Shown here: positions 13,431-25,260 of the stretch, in pieces
Layout: each line of letters begins with the position of its first letter
How positions within the stretch are numbered: the first letter of the stretch is position 1
Origin: Rutstroemia sp. NJR-2017a BVV2
Taxonomy: Eukaryota; Ascomycota; Leotiomycetes; Helotiales; Rutstroemiaceae
DNA length: 64,000 nt
NCBI GenBank assembly: GCA_002946415.1
Contig: NJPS01000033.1
Coordinates: 868,001 to 932,000 of the forward strand
Reading direction: 5' to 3'
The notes under the pieces: generated by a model
The model's input: only the letters and a program-made list of their open reading frames with translations
Databases searched by the model: none
What the model was told of the DNA's origin: nothing
Translations under genes and position numbers: made by a program

Positions 13431-14886
13431 ATGGTTCTCGAGCTTCATACATGGGGTCCCGCATTTGGCCTTCCTTCCATTGATGCGCAGTGCTTAGCCA
13501 CGATTGCATACATGCGGAAAGTTATTCCACGTGGTCAATGGTCCCTTGTTGCCAGCAGCGACCCAACCACAAGTCCCACAAGTATACGCTCCTCTCCCAT
13601 TTATCCTTCCTTGACATATCAGAACCAATATTAATAGAATCCTGCAGATGAATTGCCTGCATTAAGGAACGATAACGTCTGGATTGGTGGGTATAGGAAT
13701 ATACTGGAACACATCAAGCAATACTCGGAGGGTAAATGGGACCTAGATGCAGGCTTACGAGAAGAAGACGCGGCAGATTGCACAGCGTAAGTAGAGCGTG
13801 AGATTCGCCTCTTCAGCGGGAATATACTGATTGGTCAGGTACTCTACATTTGTCGAAGTGCATGGGCAGCCCTTACTAGATCTATCCCTCTACGTCTCAT
13901 CGCAAAATTATTCCCAAATAACACGACCGATATTCAACACGATACAACCCTTCCCACTTCCATATCTCACCCCACCTCACATCCGAGGGGTAGCCAAGAA
14001 GAGGACCGAATATCTCGGCCTCTCTGCCCTGGATCTGGATGCCGAGGGTAACGAGAATGTGAGGGAAAAAAGTATCATACCCGATTCCCTCCGAATCGGG
14101 CGACAAACAGTATCAAGTCTTCTTGCAGCATCACCTGAAACCAATGCCCAAATCCGACTAGTTAGTTTAGCGACCGCATTTTTCGAACCTCTACAAGAGC
14201 TGAAAGGGAAGAAAAAGTTCCTGGTTTCAAACACCCAACTCTCTAGCTTGGATTGTCTGGCTTTCGGTTTCATGTCCTTGATGCTGTACCCGAAGTTGCC
14301 ACAACCATGGTTAGCGAGGACGATGAGGATAAAATTCCCGGATCTGTGTAAGTGGGTTGAAGAGCTGAAAGAAGATTTGTATGGTGGTGTGGTGGGTGTA
14401 GACGACGCTATGCTGACGAAGACTGCAAATGCTGTGCAACGAGAAAAAAATCGGTTGCCTTGGCAAGCACCTGAGAATGGTGGTGTGCTCAACGTCGGGG
14501 GCGCTTTTTTGGCCAGTCTCGCAGATTCAATACCTGTCGTGGGACAGGTCAGAAAAGATGGTCGGATGCGACGCTTGGGTGGCAAAAACGCTCCCGATGA
14601 AGAGACTGGGAGTCCGGTCTGGAGGTATGTTGCAACTGTTGGGAGTGTGGTTGCTGCCGTGGGTGTTTTGGCTGGGTATGCACTTCATCAGGGTCTAATC
14701 GAGTTGCCTGGTGCGCGGGGTAAGGAAGAAAAAACGACTCAAGAGTTGAGCGATCTTGGAGATGTTGGACAGACGTTGTTTGCTTTTGCAAATCAGCTTG
14801 ACTTTGAGAGAGAGCAACAAAAGTCTCTAGAGAGAAATCAGACGGGGCCGACGGTTGAGGTTGATGTCGATATTGCGCCCAGATGA
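13431..14886 (+). CDS. Mitochondrial SAM complex subunit Sam37 / metaxin-like
   Basis: Three exons (13431-13581, 13648-13786, 13839-14886) give a 445-residue protein; introns are 66 and 52 bases. The N-terminus (MVLELHTWGPAFGLPSID) is the thioredoxin-like Tom37/metaxin domain. It is followed by a GST-C-like helical part and, near residues 380-405, a hydrophobic segment (YVATVGSVVAAVGVLAGYAL) that would anchor the protein in the outer membrane. Sam37 belongs to the sorting and assembly machinery, which inserts beta-barrel proteins into the mitochondrial outer membrane. The start is the first ATG of the conserved N-terminus, in a CACACCATGG context. Both junctions fall inside conserved sequence (SPTNELPAL and DCTAYSTF), which supports the model. 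Confidence 0.88.
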
Positions 14887-16179
14887 ATAGCATTCCTTCT
14901 TTCTGCTTTTTGGGAGTTGATCTTTCGAGGTTGGGCTGACAGTACTCATTGATGCCGATTTCGATTTTGATTCTTATGTTGATTCTTAGGTGGAGAGGAC
15001 CGAGATTAGAGTCTGCCCCATCCGATCTCGTCGTGCGTCAAACTTGAGCGAAGTCGTTGCCAATCTTCGAAAATTTCACGGACTACAAAAGGATAAGATG
15101 ATTGCAAGAAGGGCCCAGAGGATGAGGAGAAGGAACGGTAGGTGCTGGCAGACAAACTCAAGCACGACTTAGCTGGACATCATGACAATTGAAGCTTGGG
15201 ACCAAAAGGGTTATCCCACCTCTGGCAATCTTAGTAGTGCCACTGTCGCGATATTTAGAAGCTGATTTGGTTCCTATTACTCACTGGATACCCGGATCGT
15301 TCTTTACTGTGGCATACGGCAGCATTGCACTGCTGTACTGGACACATAGTTTTGAGGGACAAACACGCCGGATGTGGACCCGCTATGAGGTCTGAACAGC
15401 AGCGCAATGATAACTTTCTGGCACAGGCGCGTCCCGGATACGGATGCATCATACTGCCGTTCGAGACCCAGTGTTTTGGGGAAGAAACAGGCCCGATGTG
15501 AAGCCGAAATGGGATCTGAACAGCAATACAATGACAACTCACTGGCACAGGCACGTCCCGGACTGCTTGCTGATTTTATACACTGGGGACATGGCTGGTA
15601 GATACGACACGAGGTCCGTGGCTCGACCTAGACGGTAGGTGATTCTCTCAGATAAACCCGAGTGCCATTTCGGACTTTTATATCTCATTGAAACCTCCGT
15701 TTCTTTCTTCCTTTAGTAGTCATACTTCCGTATGAGTCTTTCCTGGCCATACGGAAATTTGCTTTCTCAAGTGAATGTTCGCTCCTGTGCATACCAAGAA
15801 TTCTTCGGGTGCTACCGGAATCATCAAAGCGGAACTCCGCTTAGAATAGCTAATCAATTGCTACGAGTTGTCTGCATACCGCCTCGAAATCCACTGTTTA
15901 CATTTACTTCGGCGAAGGAGAAAGCTTTCCCTTGGAATAGAATATAAAACAACATAAGTAGCAGAAACACTGCAAGTTGCTCAAGACGTCACGTATCTAA
16001 TCTTGTGTGTGTCGTCATTTGATGCAGTCGGACAAACTCGGCGGATGAATCGGCAACATATTATATTCCACTTTATTTACAATACCTCAACAATTTGACA
16101 ACATCCCAATTCGAGCACAAGCAAGATCTTGTGCCCTCCTTCTCGATTTTGAACTTCTTCTCCTTGTCATTCTTTAACC
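14887..16179. other. Intergenic region with degraded direct repeat
   Basis: About 1.3 kb between two forward genes. There is no convincing ORF. It holds the imperfect direct repeat described separately and, at its end, an A/C/T-rich leader before the start codon at 16180. Confidence 0.5.
15361..15565. repeat. Imperfect direct repeat, offset about 124 bases
   Basis: The segment beginning TCTGAACAGCAGCGCAATGA (15391) recurs as TCTGAACAGCAATACAATGA (15515). Both are preceded by a related GATGTG stretch and followed by related CTGGCACAGGC-CGTCCCGGA sequence. Differences are largely C/T and G/A transitions. It could be a decayed tandem duplication or a transposon relic. Confidence 0.55.
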
Positions 16180-18391
16180 ATGAACTCTCTATCGGCTCCT
16201 CTGAGAAGGAGAGCCCTTAATTGCCGAAGCTTTCCGGCCTTGGCACTTGCACCCGTGAAAGGTTTACCGAATTGCAGGGGTCGCAGTATCTCTACTCAGG
16301 AGTTAGATGCAACCAAAGGGGGTAAAGCAAAATCTTCATACCGCATTACATTCATACATCTCCCCTAACAGCCCGTACAGATCGCGAAAGAATTGTAATT
16401 CTCGGTTCGGGTTGGTCGGGGTTCACTCTCTCCCGCCAATTGAACCCTAAAAAATACCAAGTCGTCGTCATCTCCCCGCGCTCCTACTTCGTCTTCACAC
16501 CCCTCCTCGCATCCACCGCAGTCGGTACCCTTGAGTTTCGCAACACGCTGGAATCAGTGAGGTCGAAGACTTCGGGTGTTAAGTTCTATCAGGGCTGGGC
16601 GGATGATGTGAATTTTGCGGAGAAATTTATTAGCGTGGAGGAGAATGCTATTGAGAGACCGAAGACGCCAGAAGAGGGGAGAGGAAAGCTGAATGAGAAG
16701 AAGAAGGTTAAGGGGAAGGTTTTTGATGTGCCTTATGATAAGTTGGTGGTGGCGGTGGGTTGCTATAGTCAGACGTTTGGGACGAGGGGTGTTAGGGAGA
16801 ATGCGCTGTTTTTGAAGGATATTAGGGATGCGAGGAAGATCAGGACGAGGGTGCTGGAATGTAAGTCTGGCGTTTGCTTTTGCTTGGTCGTGGTGCTGGT
16901 GATGAGAATGAGGAAGAGCTGGTTGGCTGATCACGTGGAATACAGGTTTCGAGACGGCGGCTTTACCGACTACTTCGGATGAGCTGAGAAAGCAGCTACT
17001 AAACTTCGCCATCGTAGGTGGTGGTCGTGCGTTGCAACTTCTCCCTTTCTCTTCATCCTATCCTATGAGCTAATTTGACACTTCTATAGCTACCGGCGTC
17101 GAATTCGCAGCCGAGCTCTTCGACCTCTGCCACGAAGATCTCCAACGCATGTACCCCTCCCTTCTTCCCTTTGTCAAAATCGCCATCTACGACGTCGCCG
17201 CCAAGATCCTGCCCATGTTCGATAAAAACCTAGCAGATTACGCGCTCGAGCATTTCCGTCGCGATGGCATCGCCATTAAAACCGAACATCACATCCAATC
17301 GCTAGTCAAGGGCCTTCCGGGGATCAAGCAGGGCGAGGAGGCGGGCGGGTGTACGTTGACGACGAAGGAGGATGGGGAGGTTGGCGTGGGGATGTGTGTT
17401 TGGAGTACGGGGCTGATGATGAATCCGTTTATTGAGAAGGCGCTGAATGATGTGCATCGGTATCCGGCTAGGAGTGCGATTTTGGGTACTGGGGAGGGGG
17501 AAGAGAAAGGGATGGAGAAGCCGGAGGATAAGCATTGGATTTTAAAAAGACATGAGAAAACGGGGGGTTTGATCGTGGACTCGCATTTTAGGGTTAAGCT
17601 TGTCTCATCTTCACCTCCATCCAAGTCCGAATCTACATCCCAACCTCTCTCCTCTACATCCGTATCCGCCTCCCCTTCGTCATCTCATGCCGAAGCAACG
17701 ATGCGCGATGTCTTTGCTCTGGGCGACGTGACGGTGATGGAGAAAGCACGGCTCCCGGCTACGGCGCAGGTGGCGAATCAGGAGGCCAAGTGGTTGGGGA
17801 AGATGCTGAATAGGGATTCGGGAGAGCTGGCTCGCGGAGAGGGTGAGGGGTTCACGTTTAGGAATATGGGCGTGATGACGTATGTGGGGGGGATGAGGGC
17901 CATTATGCAGACGGGTGGGGAGGGGGAGATTAAAGGGTGAGTTCAACTTTGGTTCTTTTTTGCTTGGGGATTTTGGGGGTTATCTTTGGAGGGGAGGGGG
18001 GTTTGGAGGGTGGGAAGTGGGAGGATAGGTGGAGAAGAAGATGGAAAAATTGGGTAGAGTGAGATTGGAGAGAGTATTCGAGCGAGTGGACGGGTGAATG
18101 AAAAGGTCCTTGATTGCTAACCTTTGACTGCAATTATAGGAGAACAGCCTGGTTGATATGGAGAGGTGCATATCTGACGCAAACGATCAGTTGGAGGAAC
18201 AAACTTTTGATACCTATGTACTGGTGAGATTATTCCTTTCTCTTCTTCGGCTCTATTCACATTGCGTTCGGGGATGGATGGATAAATGAATGGATGGAAG
18301 ACTTGTTTATTTGGAATGGAGCTAAGCTAACCTAATATGTTGTCATAGGGCGATAAATTGGGTGTTTGGACGGGATATTTCTAGGTTTTAG
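16180..18391 (+). CDS. Type II (alternative) NADH dehydrogenase, mitochondrial
   Basis: Six exons (16180-16321, 16381-16860, 16946-17026, 17090-17936, 18140-18223, 18349-18391) encode 558 residues. This rotenone-insensitive flavoenzyme passes electrons from NADH to ubiquinone without pumping protons, on the inner mitochondrial membrane. An arginine-rich N-terminus (PLRRRALNCRSF) looks like a mitochondrial presequence. The FAD-binding Rossmann motif GSGWSGF lies near residue 57, and the NADH-binding motif VGGGPTGVE near 232, crossing the third intron. The C-terminus ends in the family-typical FGRDISRF. There is no EF-hand insertion, unlike the calcium-binding NDE1 type; instead there is a Lys/Glu-rich insert near residue 110 and a Ser/Pro-rich insert near 410. 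Matrix (NDI) or external (NDE) facing is unresolved. Confidence 0.9.
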
Positions 18392-18971
18392 ATGGGTGGT
18401 GGGTGTTGGGATATGCACAAGTATGACGAGTGCATGTGGTGGTGGATAATGTTGTATCATTCTGCTCTCTCCCTTTTTAGATATTTCTTTGGATGTCTTT
18501 GCATCCAGGTGCTTCGTTGATGATACTGCTACTTTGTAACAAGGTATCCTATCCTATAGCGGGAAATCTAAAATCCCAGTGTACTTTTATTGTATTGTAT
18601 CGATCCAATAGAGATCAAGAAAACCATCAAGACAACTCAGACCTCAAGCATGCGTGGTTTTCAAACTGTGGTGGTGTTTTTCTCAAGATAAAGACCAGTG
18701 CATAAAACAACTCAAGAAGGCGACTTCGTTTCGCGAGCATATCAAGATTCTATCGATACATAAGTAAAAGAATTAGATATTCATGCTATTATAATCATAG
18801 ATCTGTCGCTATCCCTAAAGTGATATCATCAAACAGCTGTAAACTCCTGCAATCCACCGAACGTTCCAACCGTCCATGCCATCCATCATTCATGCATGCA
18901 GTCTATATCCAAACGAACACCAATGAATGCAAACCCAACCTACAACACATAATCTAACCTCTGCGTCTGAA
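18392..18971. other. Convergent 3' intergenic region
   Basis: About 580 bases between the 3' ends of two convergent genes. AT-rich, without a convincing ORF; presumably holds both 3' UTRs and polyadenylation sites. Confidence 0.5.
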
Positions 18972-20842
18972 TCAAAACACCGTAACACCACTCACCGTCC
19001 CATTCTTCAGAACCTCAAAAACCAACCCTGGAAATCCAAACAGCGTAGTATTTCCCAAGCCCTTCTCGTCCTCCCGACCAGCGCTTCGCTTCCCTCCCAC
19101 GCTGTCTTCCCACCCACCGAGCAGCTCGCAGCTACTGCCGGGACTGTCGCCCCAGTCGCGATTAAGTACCATGCCCCGCTGGCGCTGCTTGGCTTCTTCG
19201 ACGTTGCTGTATATGCTTTTCCACTCGTTGTGCAGACTGCTTTCGATGATTGAGAAGGCGGTCTCGGAGTTGATGATCGGGGATTTGGGTTTGCTGGATA
19301 GGTATTCGATTTCCCAGCGGCAGCGACGGTGGCGGTTGAAGGGATATGAACCGGGTACGTTTCCGTGCATGATCACTTTGGTAGCGACTAATCTGGGTGT
19401 GGCATCTGTGGGTATTATTTTGTTGGTCGGTTTCTGCGAGTCTGCTTTGGAGGGAGGAAGTTGCGAGGGTAATGTGGGCATGGACACCAAAACGTCGAAT
19501 CCATGATAGAAGTAGTTGTAGAAACACTCTCCGGAAACATTCCCTACGACTTCCCCATCCCCACTGTCATCCTCTGAGTCATCAGTAGCAGTATGCGCTG
19601 AAGATTGATCCGTGTCGGTAGAGTCGTCTCGCAAATCCGTCGAGGCAGGTCTGCGACCAGTGCTACTAGCTGTTCGAGCTTTGTGGATAGACATTTTCTG
19701 ATCGTTCTTCCTGTATATCGCATCGGGCGGTCCGAGTTCTGCGACAAGTTCTTGCGGAGTTGTCTCACCGAGTAATATCCAGAAGGGCGTGGTACTTGGA
19801 CGGACAAGCTCAAGCTGACCACCACCGTAAAGACGAATAAGGCTTACTTCATCTGCCACAGGTTCTCGACTCTTCGTCAAAGGAGCAAAGGTCTTCAACG
19901 GCTGCAGCGCTTGGGTGTAGATATGATCCCGCGCTTCGGGCCATGACTCCCCTGAGAAGATGGCCATGGATGAGGCGGGCTGACTCGCAGAGGATGAGAG
20001 CAACGATACGACATCCTTTCCGGGGGACCAAGACGAACTATGTATCGGAAATGAAAATGCGATGCCAGGATATGATAGCACATAGAGGCCCATCCCAGTT
20101 TCATCTCCGGGCTCAGGCTCGATGTACTCTCCTGGAAAGGTTGGTCCGACTAAGCTTTTGTAAATGTGTCGAAACGTCGGGCCAGATAGGTTTCCCGTGC
20201 TCGAAAGCCCAGGCGAGCTTGTTCCGCCGGATCGCAGAACTTCCCGGTCATTGTAGGTGAGTTTGTTCTTGGTGAAGTCCAACACTTCGATGAGGCGCAA
20301 CCGCTGCTGAGGGCCGTCGAAGCGCAACCGGACGCCGTTTGAAGGTAAGTTGAGAATTACAGGTTCGTCGACTGGAGCTGCAGGTTCGTATATTAAATCG
20401 AGTTTGGGAAAACGTTGTGGTTCCGCCTTTATTCTTGTGATGATTTCGTGAAGTGAAGCTCCTAGGACTGCGATAAGATAGTAATCAGCTGCCACTCTGT
20501 GTAAAGTCGTACATGTCGCATTTATTTACCTAGAAATCCTAGAGCTCGTCCTGGATGGACCTGCGCACTGAATACCGACATATTTGCTACATCTGCTTGT
20601 ATCTTGATCAGAGTTGAGGAAGAAGGAAGAATATCCAACTCATTCACAGTTTCTAGTCTTTGACTGAAACGACCCCAGAATGATGGCATATCGGTGTCGG
20701 AGTGGTCAGTGGGGCAGATAGCGTGATACAGCGTTGTCGGGTCAACCGTTAGCGGGATAGCTTCAAAGGAATTGTAAGAAATGAGGGAGAGAGGAACATC
20801 AATAAATTGCTGCGACGACAACAACACCACTCCATTCGCCAT
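18972..20842 (-). CDS. PHAF1 / UPF0183 (C16orf70-like) family protein
   Basis: Two exons on the minus strand (20842-20530 and 20467-18972) separated by a 62-base intron encode 602 residues. The N-terminus (QVHPGRALGFLVLGASLHEI, across the junction) and the following part (LIYEPAAPVDEPVILNLPSNG) are diagnostic of the UPF0183 family. GVRLRFDGPQQRLRLIEV and YPGIAFSFPI are further conserved blocks. The human member, PHAF1, acts with FAM104A/autophagy factors at phagophores; function in fungi is not well established. The fungal protein is longer because of an acidic Ser/Asp-rich insertion (near residues 390-420). It shares a 232-base divergent promoter with the kinesin-5 gene. Confidence 0.82.
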
Positions 20843-21074
20843 TTACCCCGCCCCCTACGAAATCCTAGCTATTACCAGGTATTACAATAGTTTCTCTCAA
20901 CTAATACTCACATCTTGATTCATTGTCGCGTCGCATACCCACTCACGATTCAAATGTGGTGAATTTGTCATTTAAACAAACCAAAATCAACAAACAAGAC
21001 GGAAACCCTAAACAAAGTCCACTCTCAGTTCGCACCTCCCCGCAGTGTTGTTGCTCTTGAGCAGGAACGACTAG
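20843..21074. promoter_or_regulatory. Divergent promoter between UPF0183-like and kinesin-5 genes
   Basis: Only 232 bases separate the two start codons, so the core promoters must overlap or lie back to back. The sequence is AT-rich toward the kinesin side (AAACAAACC, CAACAAACAAG). No specific operator is recognised. Confidence 0.6.
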
Positions 21075-24000
21075 ATGGCAGGAATACCTCGAGCAGCAGT
21101 GGCTGCAAATAAAAAAATCAACAGCATGCGTCCCCCACCACGACCTTCGAGCTCCAGAGCGGGTTCGGTAATGCCTCCATCGAGATCTGGCGCAGTTTCG
21201 CCAACAGGATCAGTCGCATCCGTCGCGACCAATGCCAGTGGAATAAAACGAAAGGAACGAGAATTCGATCATGATGGAGGCGGGGAGACAAATATCAACG
21301 TGGTGGTACGATGTAGGGGCCGAAATGAGCGCGAAGTCAGAGAGAACAGTGGTGTTGTGTTATCGACGGATGGGGTCAAGGGAAAGACTCTTGATCTTTC
21401 TATGGGCCCCAACGCGTTGAACAACAAGAGTTACTATTTCGACAAGGTCTTCTCATCAGCGGCTGACCAAGCAATGATATATGACGATGTTGTGACTCCA
21501 ATTCTCGATGAGGTATGCATGTGTTTTTCTTCCCAGTGACCTCGCTGATTTTGGTAGATGCTCGCGGGCTACAATTGTACAATTTTCGCATATGGCCAAA
21601 CCGGCACCGGAAAGACTTATACGATGTCAGGAGATATGAGCGACCATTTCGGAATTCTTTCAGATAATGCTGGTATCATACCTCGAACATTGCATGCTTT
21701 GTTCAACAAGCTCGAAATAGACGGTTCTGAATCCTCGGTGAAATGCTCATTCATCGAACTCTACAACGAGGAGCTTCGTGACCTGATCTCTCCCGACGAC
21801 AACACCAAGTTGAAGATTTACGATGATAATACCAAGAAAGGAAATTCCAGCACGATAGTTCAGGGAATGGAGGAGACTTTCATCAAAAGTGCCAGAGACG
21901 GTGTTAAGATTTTACAGGATGGAAGCTTCAAACGACAAGTGGCAGCGACCAAGTGCAATGACCTCAGTAGTAGAAGTCACACAGTTTTCACAATTACCAC
22001 ATACATCAAAAGGACTGCGGAGAATGGGGAAGACTACGTTAGCGCCGGCAAGCTCAATCTTGTTGATTTAGCAGGAAGTGAGAATATTCAGCGCAGTGGC
22101 GCGGAAAACAAGAGGGCTGCGGAGGCTGGCCTCATCAACAAGAGTTTGCTGACTTTGGGTCGTGTTATCAACGCCCTTGTTGATCGTAGTTCTAGGGATA
22201 TCCACATCCCATACAGAGAGTCAAAGCTTACACGTCTTTTGCAAGATTCACTGGGTGGTCGCACAAAAACATGTATCATTGCGACGGTTTCCCCAGCGAA
22301 GAGCAACCTCGAGGAGACAATCTCAACTCTTGATTACGCTTTCCGTGCTAAAAACATTCGCAACAAACCTCAGATCAACCAAACTGTCAACAAGAAGACA
22401 CTGCTCAAAGAATTCACTTTCGAGATTGAAAAGTTGAAGAGCGAACTTATTGCGACCAGACAACGAAATGGAATTTACCTTACAACCGAGAACTACGAAG
22501 AGATCACTGTCCAAAGCGAATCAAGAAGAATCTTGAGCGAAGAGCAGGCGGCTAAGATTGAAACCATGGAGACAAATCTTCGCAACAAGGTTCAAGAATT
22601 GTATTCCTTAACTTCAAATTTCATGACCTTGAAGAAGGAGAATGAGACTACGAAGCTGACCTTGGATGAGACGAAGGGTGTACTGGAGCAGACAGAGCTG
22701 GTGCTCGACGATACTCGGAGGAGCTTGGACGAGGAGGCTGTACTACGAAAAGCTCACCAACATACCGAAGAACAACTCAGTGTTGTCGGCACAGAGCTGC
22801 TGTCCACCTTGGGACGGACTGTGCAGGATGTGGGCGGGCTACACGATAAAAATCGACGAAAATCTGCACTCCAATCGTTGAACCGAGACACATGGGGCCT
22901 TTCCCAAGCTCAAGTCGCTGAAGTAACCAGTCTTGTAGAATCACGCGTCGAGGAATTTCGTGTGCAGCAACAGGAACTTATGGCGGCGGTATCCTCGAGG
23001 ATGCAAGGCTTTGTGGACGAGGAGTTGGAAAAATTATCGTCTACACAAGCTTTCCTTGAAGCAAATGTTGCTGCATTTGAGAGTTCTGGGAACGAGGTGT
23101 CAGAGCAAACGAAGTCTGCGAAGGAAGAGATGGATTCGGTGTTGGAAGAGATTAAAACTCTCCGGGAAGACGTCAAAACTCGAGTAGGTGAAGGCCTGCA
23201 AGGACTAGCCGTAGCAGCAGAAAGGATTTCTGCGGAAGTTATCAGTGAACTTGGCGAGTTCCATACCCAGGTCAGTGTTACTGTCGTTCTATTTCGCCTC
23301 CAACTCTACTAATCTTACTGCAGCTACATGGCTCGTATAGCTCACTTGGAAGAGATTTTAAATCTCTCTTCGAAGAGCTTCTGAAACATGTCAATGCACA
23401 GAAGGCTGAGGCGAATGAGCTTAGACAACAACTGCATGCTGCTACCGAAGCAGCAATGCAGTCAAATGCTGCGCTGGACCTTCAACTTGACACTATCCTC
23501 CAAGAGGAGAGGCAACATGTTACTGAAGACCGCCAGAGTCTTTTGGCGCAGATAAGTTCATTACTTACCACCCAGGGTGAGCAACAAGATGAACGGCTAC
23601 AATCAAAGATCAGCAGCGTCCGAAAAGAAATACTGTCTTCAAAGGAGTCTTTCGAAGCATCTCGGGAGCAATACAGCCAGGGTATGGATACATGGAATCA
23701 AAATGAGGAGAAGCTGGTAGAAGAAGTATTGAGGTCCAGGGAGACATTAAAGACAAAACTAAAGGATGACTGGATGGTAAGTTACGCTTTTACAAACTAT
23801 ACCGTACTTTGACTGATACAAGACAATACAGGCTGCAAACAAGCACAACTCTACACTCCAAGTGACCACTCGCTCTGTGCATGACGAGACAGTACGTATC
23901 GTTGATGAGCAAATGAAGGATATCAGTACTCAAATGCAAGCTCTGGACGACTTTGTCACTCGGGCAAGGTCACAAAACGCACAGCATCACGATCTCCATG

Positions 24001-24731
24001 CGAAGTCACTACAGGGCTTATCAGATACCGTCAAAGCTTCTTATGACAACGTTGGCTCGCACTTCACATCAACCTACGAGCGTGTAAAGGCCCTTGGCGA
24101 AGAGATGTCCACGAAGACAGCATCCTTAGCTGAGAACCTAGCACCTCTGGATGATCATCTTCGTCAACCCCTAGCCGATCTCCGTACGAACATCACGAAG
24201 ACGATATTGAAGGAGTACCAGCCAACAGGCGAGACTCCTCAGAAGGTTCAGTATCAATATCCAACACACTTGCCTCGGACTGAAGCTCATGAAACACTTC
24301 TGGCGGCTCTTCGTCGACCTCAGGCCATGGAATCACCGAGTAAAGTCGTTGCCCCAGGTGTTTATAATGACTCCACGCCATCTGCAAACGACGAGGTAGC
24401 TTGCGTCCCATCTTCAGACACAGACAGTAAACCAACAGGACTTAGGGAGATCGATGTCAACATAAGCGCCGGCACACTGAGCTCAGACAGCCAAAACTTC
24501 AACCAAAGCCAAGTCTCAAACGGCTCAGTGAGATCCGTTGATCTCGATGATATGGGTCCCCCTTTCAAGAAACAAGCAACTGGCAGGTTACCAATGCCGA
24601 GGGCAACAAAGAAGTCTACTGTGGTCGCGCTGGAGGGTAGAGAGAATGCGTTACCTTCGCCGGGAACGTTTTCCCAGAGTACAGGCAGAAGAAGAAGTCC
24701 AAGAACAGCAGGGTCAATAGGTGGTGCTTAG
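21075..24731 (+). CDS. Kinesin-5 (BimC/Eg5 family) mitotic motor
   Basis: Four exons (21075-21512, 21558-23270, 23324-23776, 23832-24731) give 1167 residues; introns are 45, 53 and 55 bases. It is a plus-end-directed tetrameric motor that slides antiparallel spindle microtubules apart. A Pro/Ser-rich N-terminal extension precedes the motor domain (about residues 75-410) with P-loop GQTGTGKT, switch I NDLSSRSH and switch II LVDLAGSE, then the neck RAKNIRNKPQINQ. Long coiled coil follows. Near residue 998 the BimC box (TGETPQKVQYQYP) carries the TP site that CDK1 phosphorylates for spindle targeting. A Lys/Arg-rich tail ends the protein. The first intron falls just before the P-loop (MLAGYNCTIFAYGQTG). 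Confidence 0.95.
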
Positions 24732-25260
24732 AGAAACTGCGAGAGGATTTTGGATTGTGTTTGTATAATGGGTTTTAAGGAGTTAATGGATATCGTGGGA
24801 AGAAATCGGATGGGTTATTCGGCTCTTAGGTGGCATTGGTGCTTGGTATTTTTTTATAGATTCCCCGAACCTCAAAGACTGCGGTCACAAATGGAACAAA
24901 AGTTAAACAATGACGCATTTCCTCCATGATTTACGATGGTTACGATTCAAAACATAAATTTTGTAGTTGCAACTTCATGTTGAATAAGTGATGTCTAATA
25001 ACGAAATCGCGCCGTGGCAGTTGAGACCAGATCGGAGATAAGATAAGGCTGAGGGTGTAAATAAATCTGACAAGGACAGGTCGATGTTCGCGGAACTTCG
25101 AAAACTACGCGACTTCACAACTCCTACTCTAAAATAACCCCAGGCGGCAGACCAAAAGCCAACCAAACAGGACGGAGCTGGATCGCTATGTCGACCAGCA
25201 AGCATGATTGCTTTGCCTTCAGGAATGCGACATTAACTTGAAGTCGACCTCCAATTATCA
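24732..25260. other. Intergenic region between kinesin and ZZ/EF-hand gene
   Basis: About 530 bases with the kinesin 3' UTR and the promoter of the next forward gene. I see no gene or repeat in it. Confidence 0.5.

Noticed and set aside
13977..14585. Minus-strand 202-codon frame inside the SAM37-like gene
   Set aside because: It lies opposite a well-supported exon; its composition reflects the complement of that exon.
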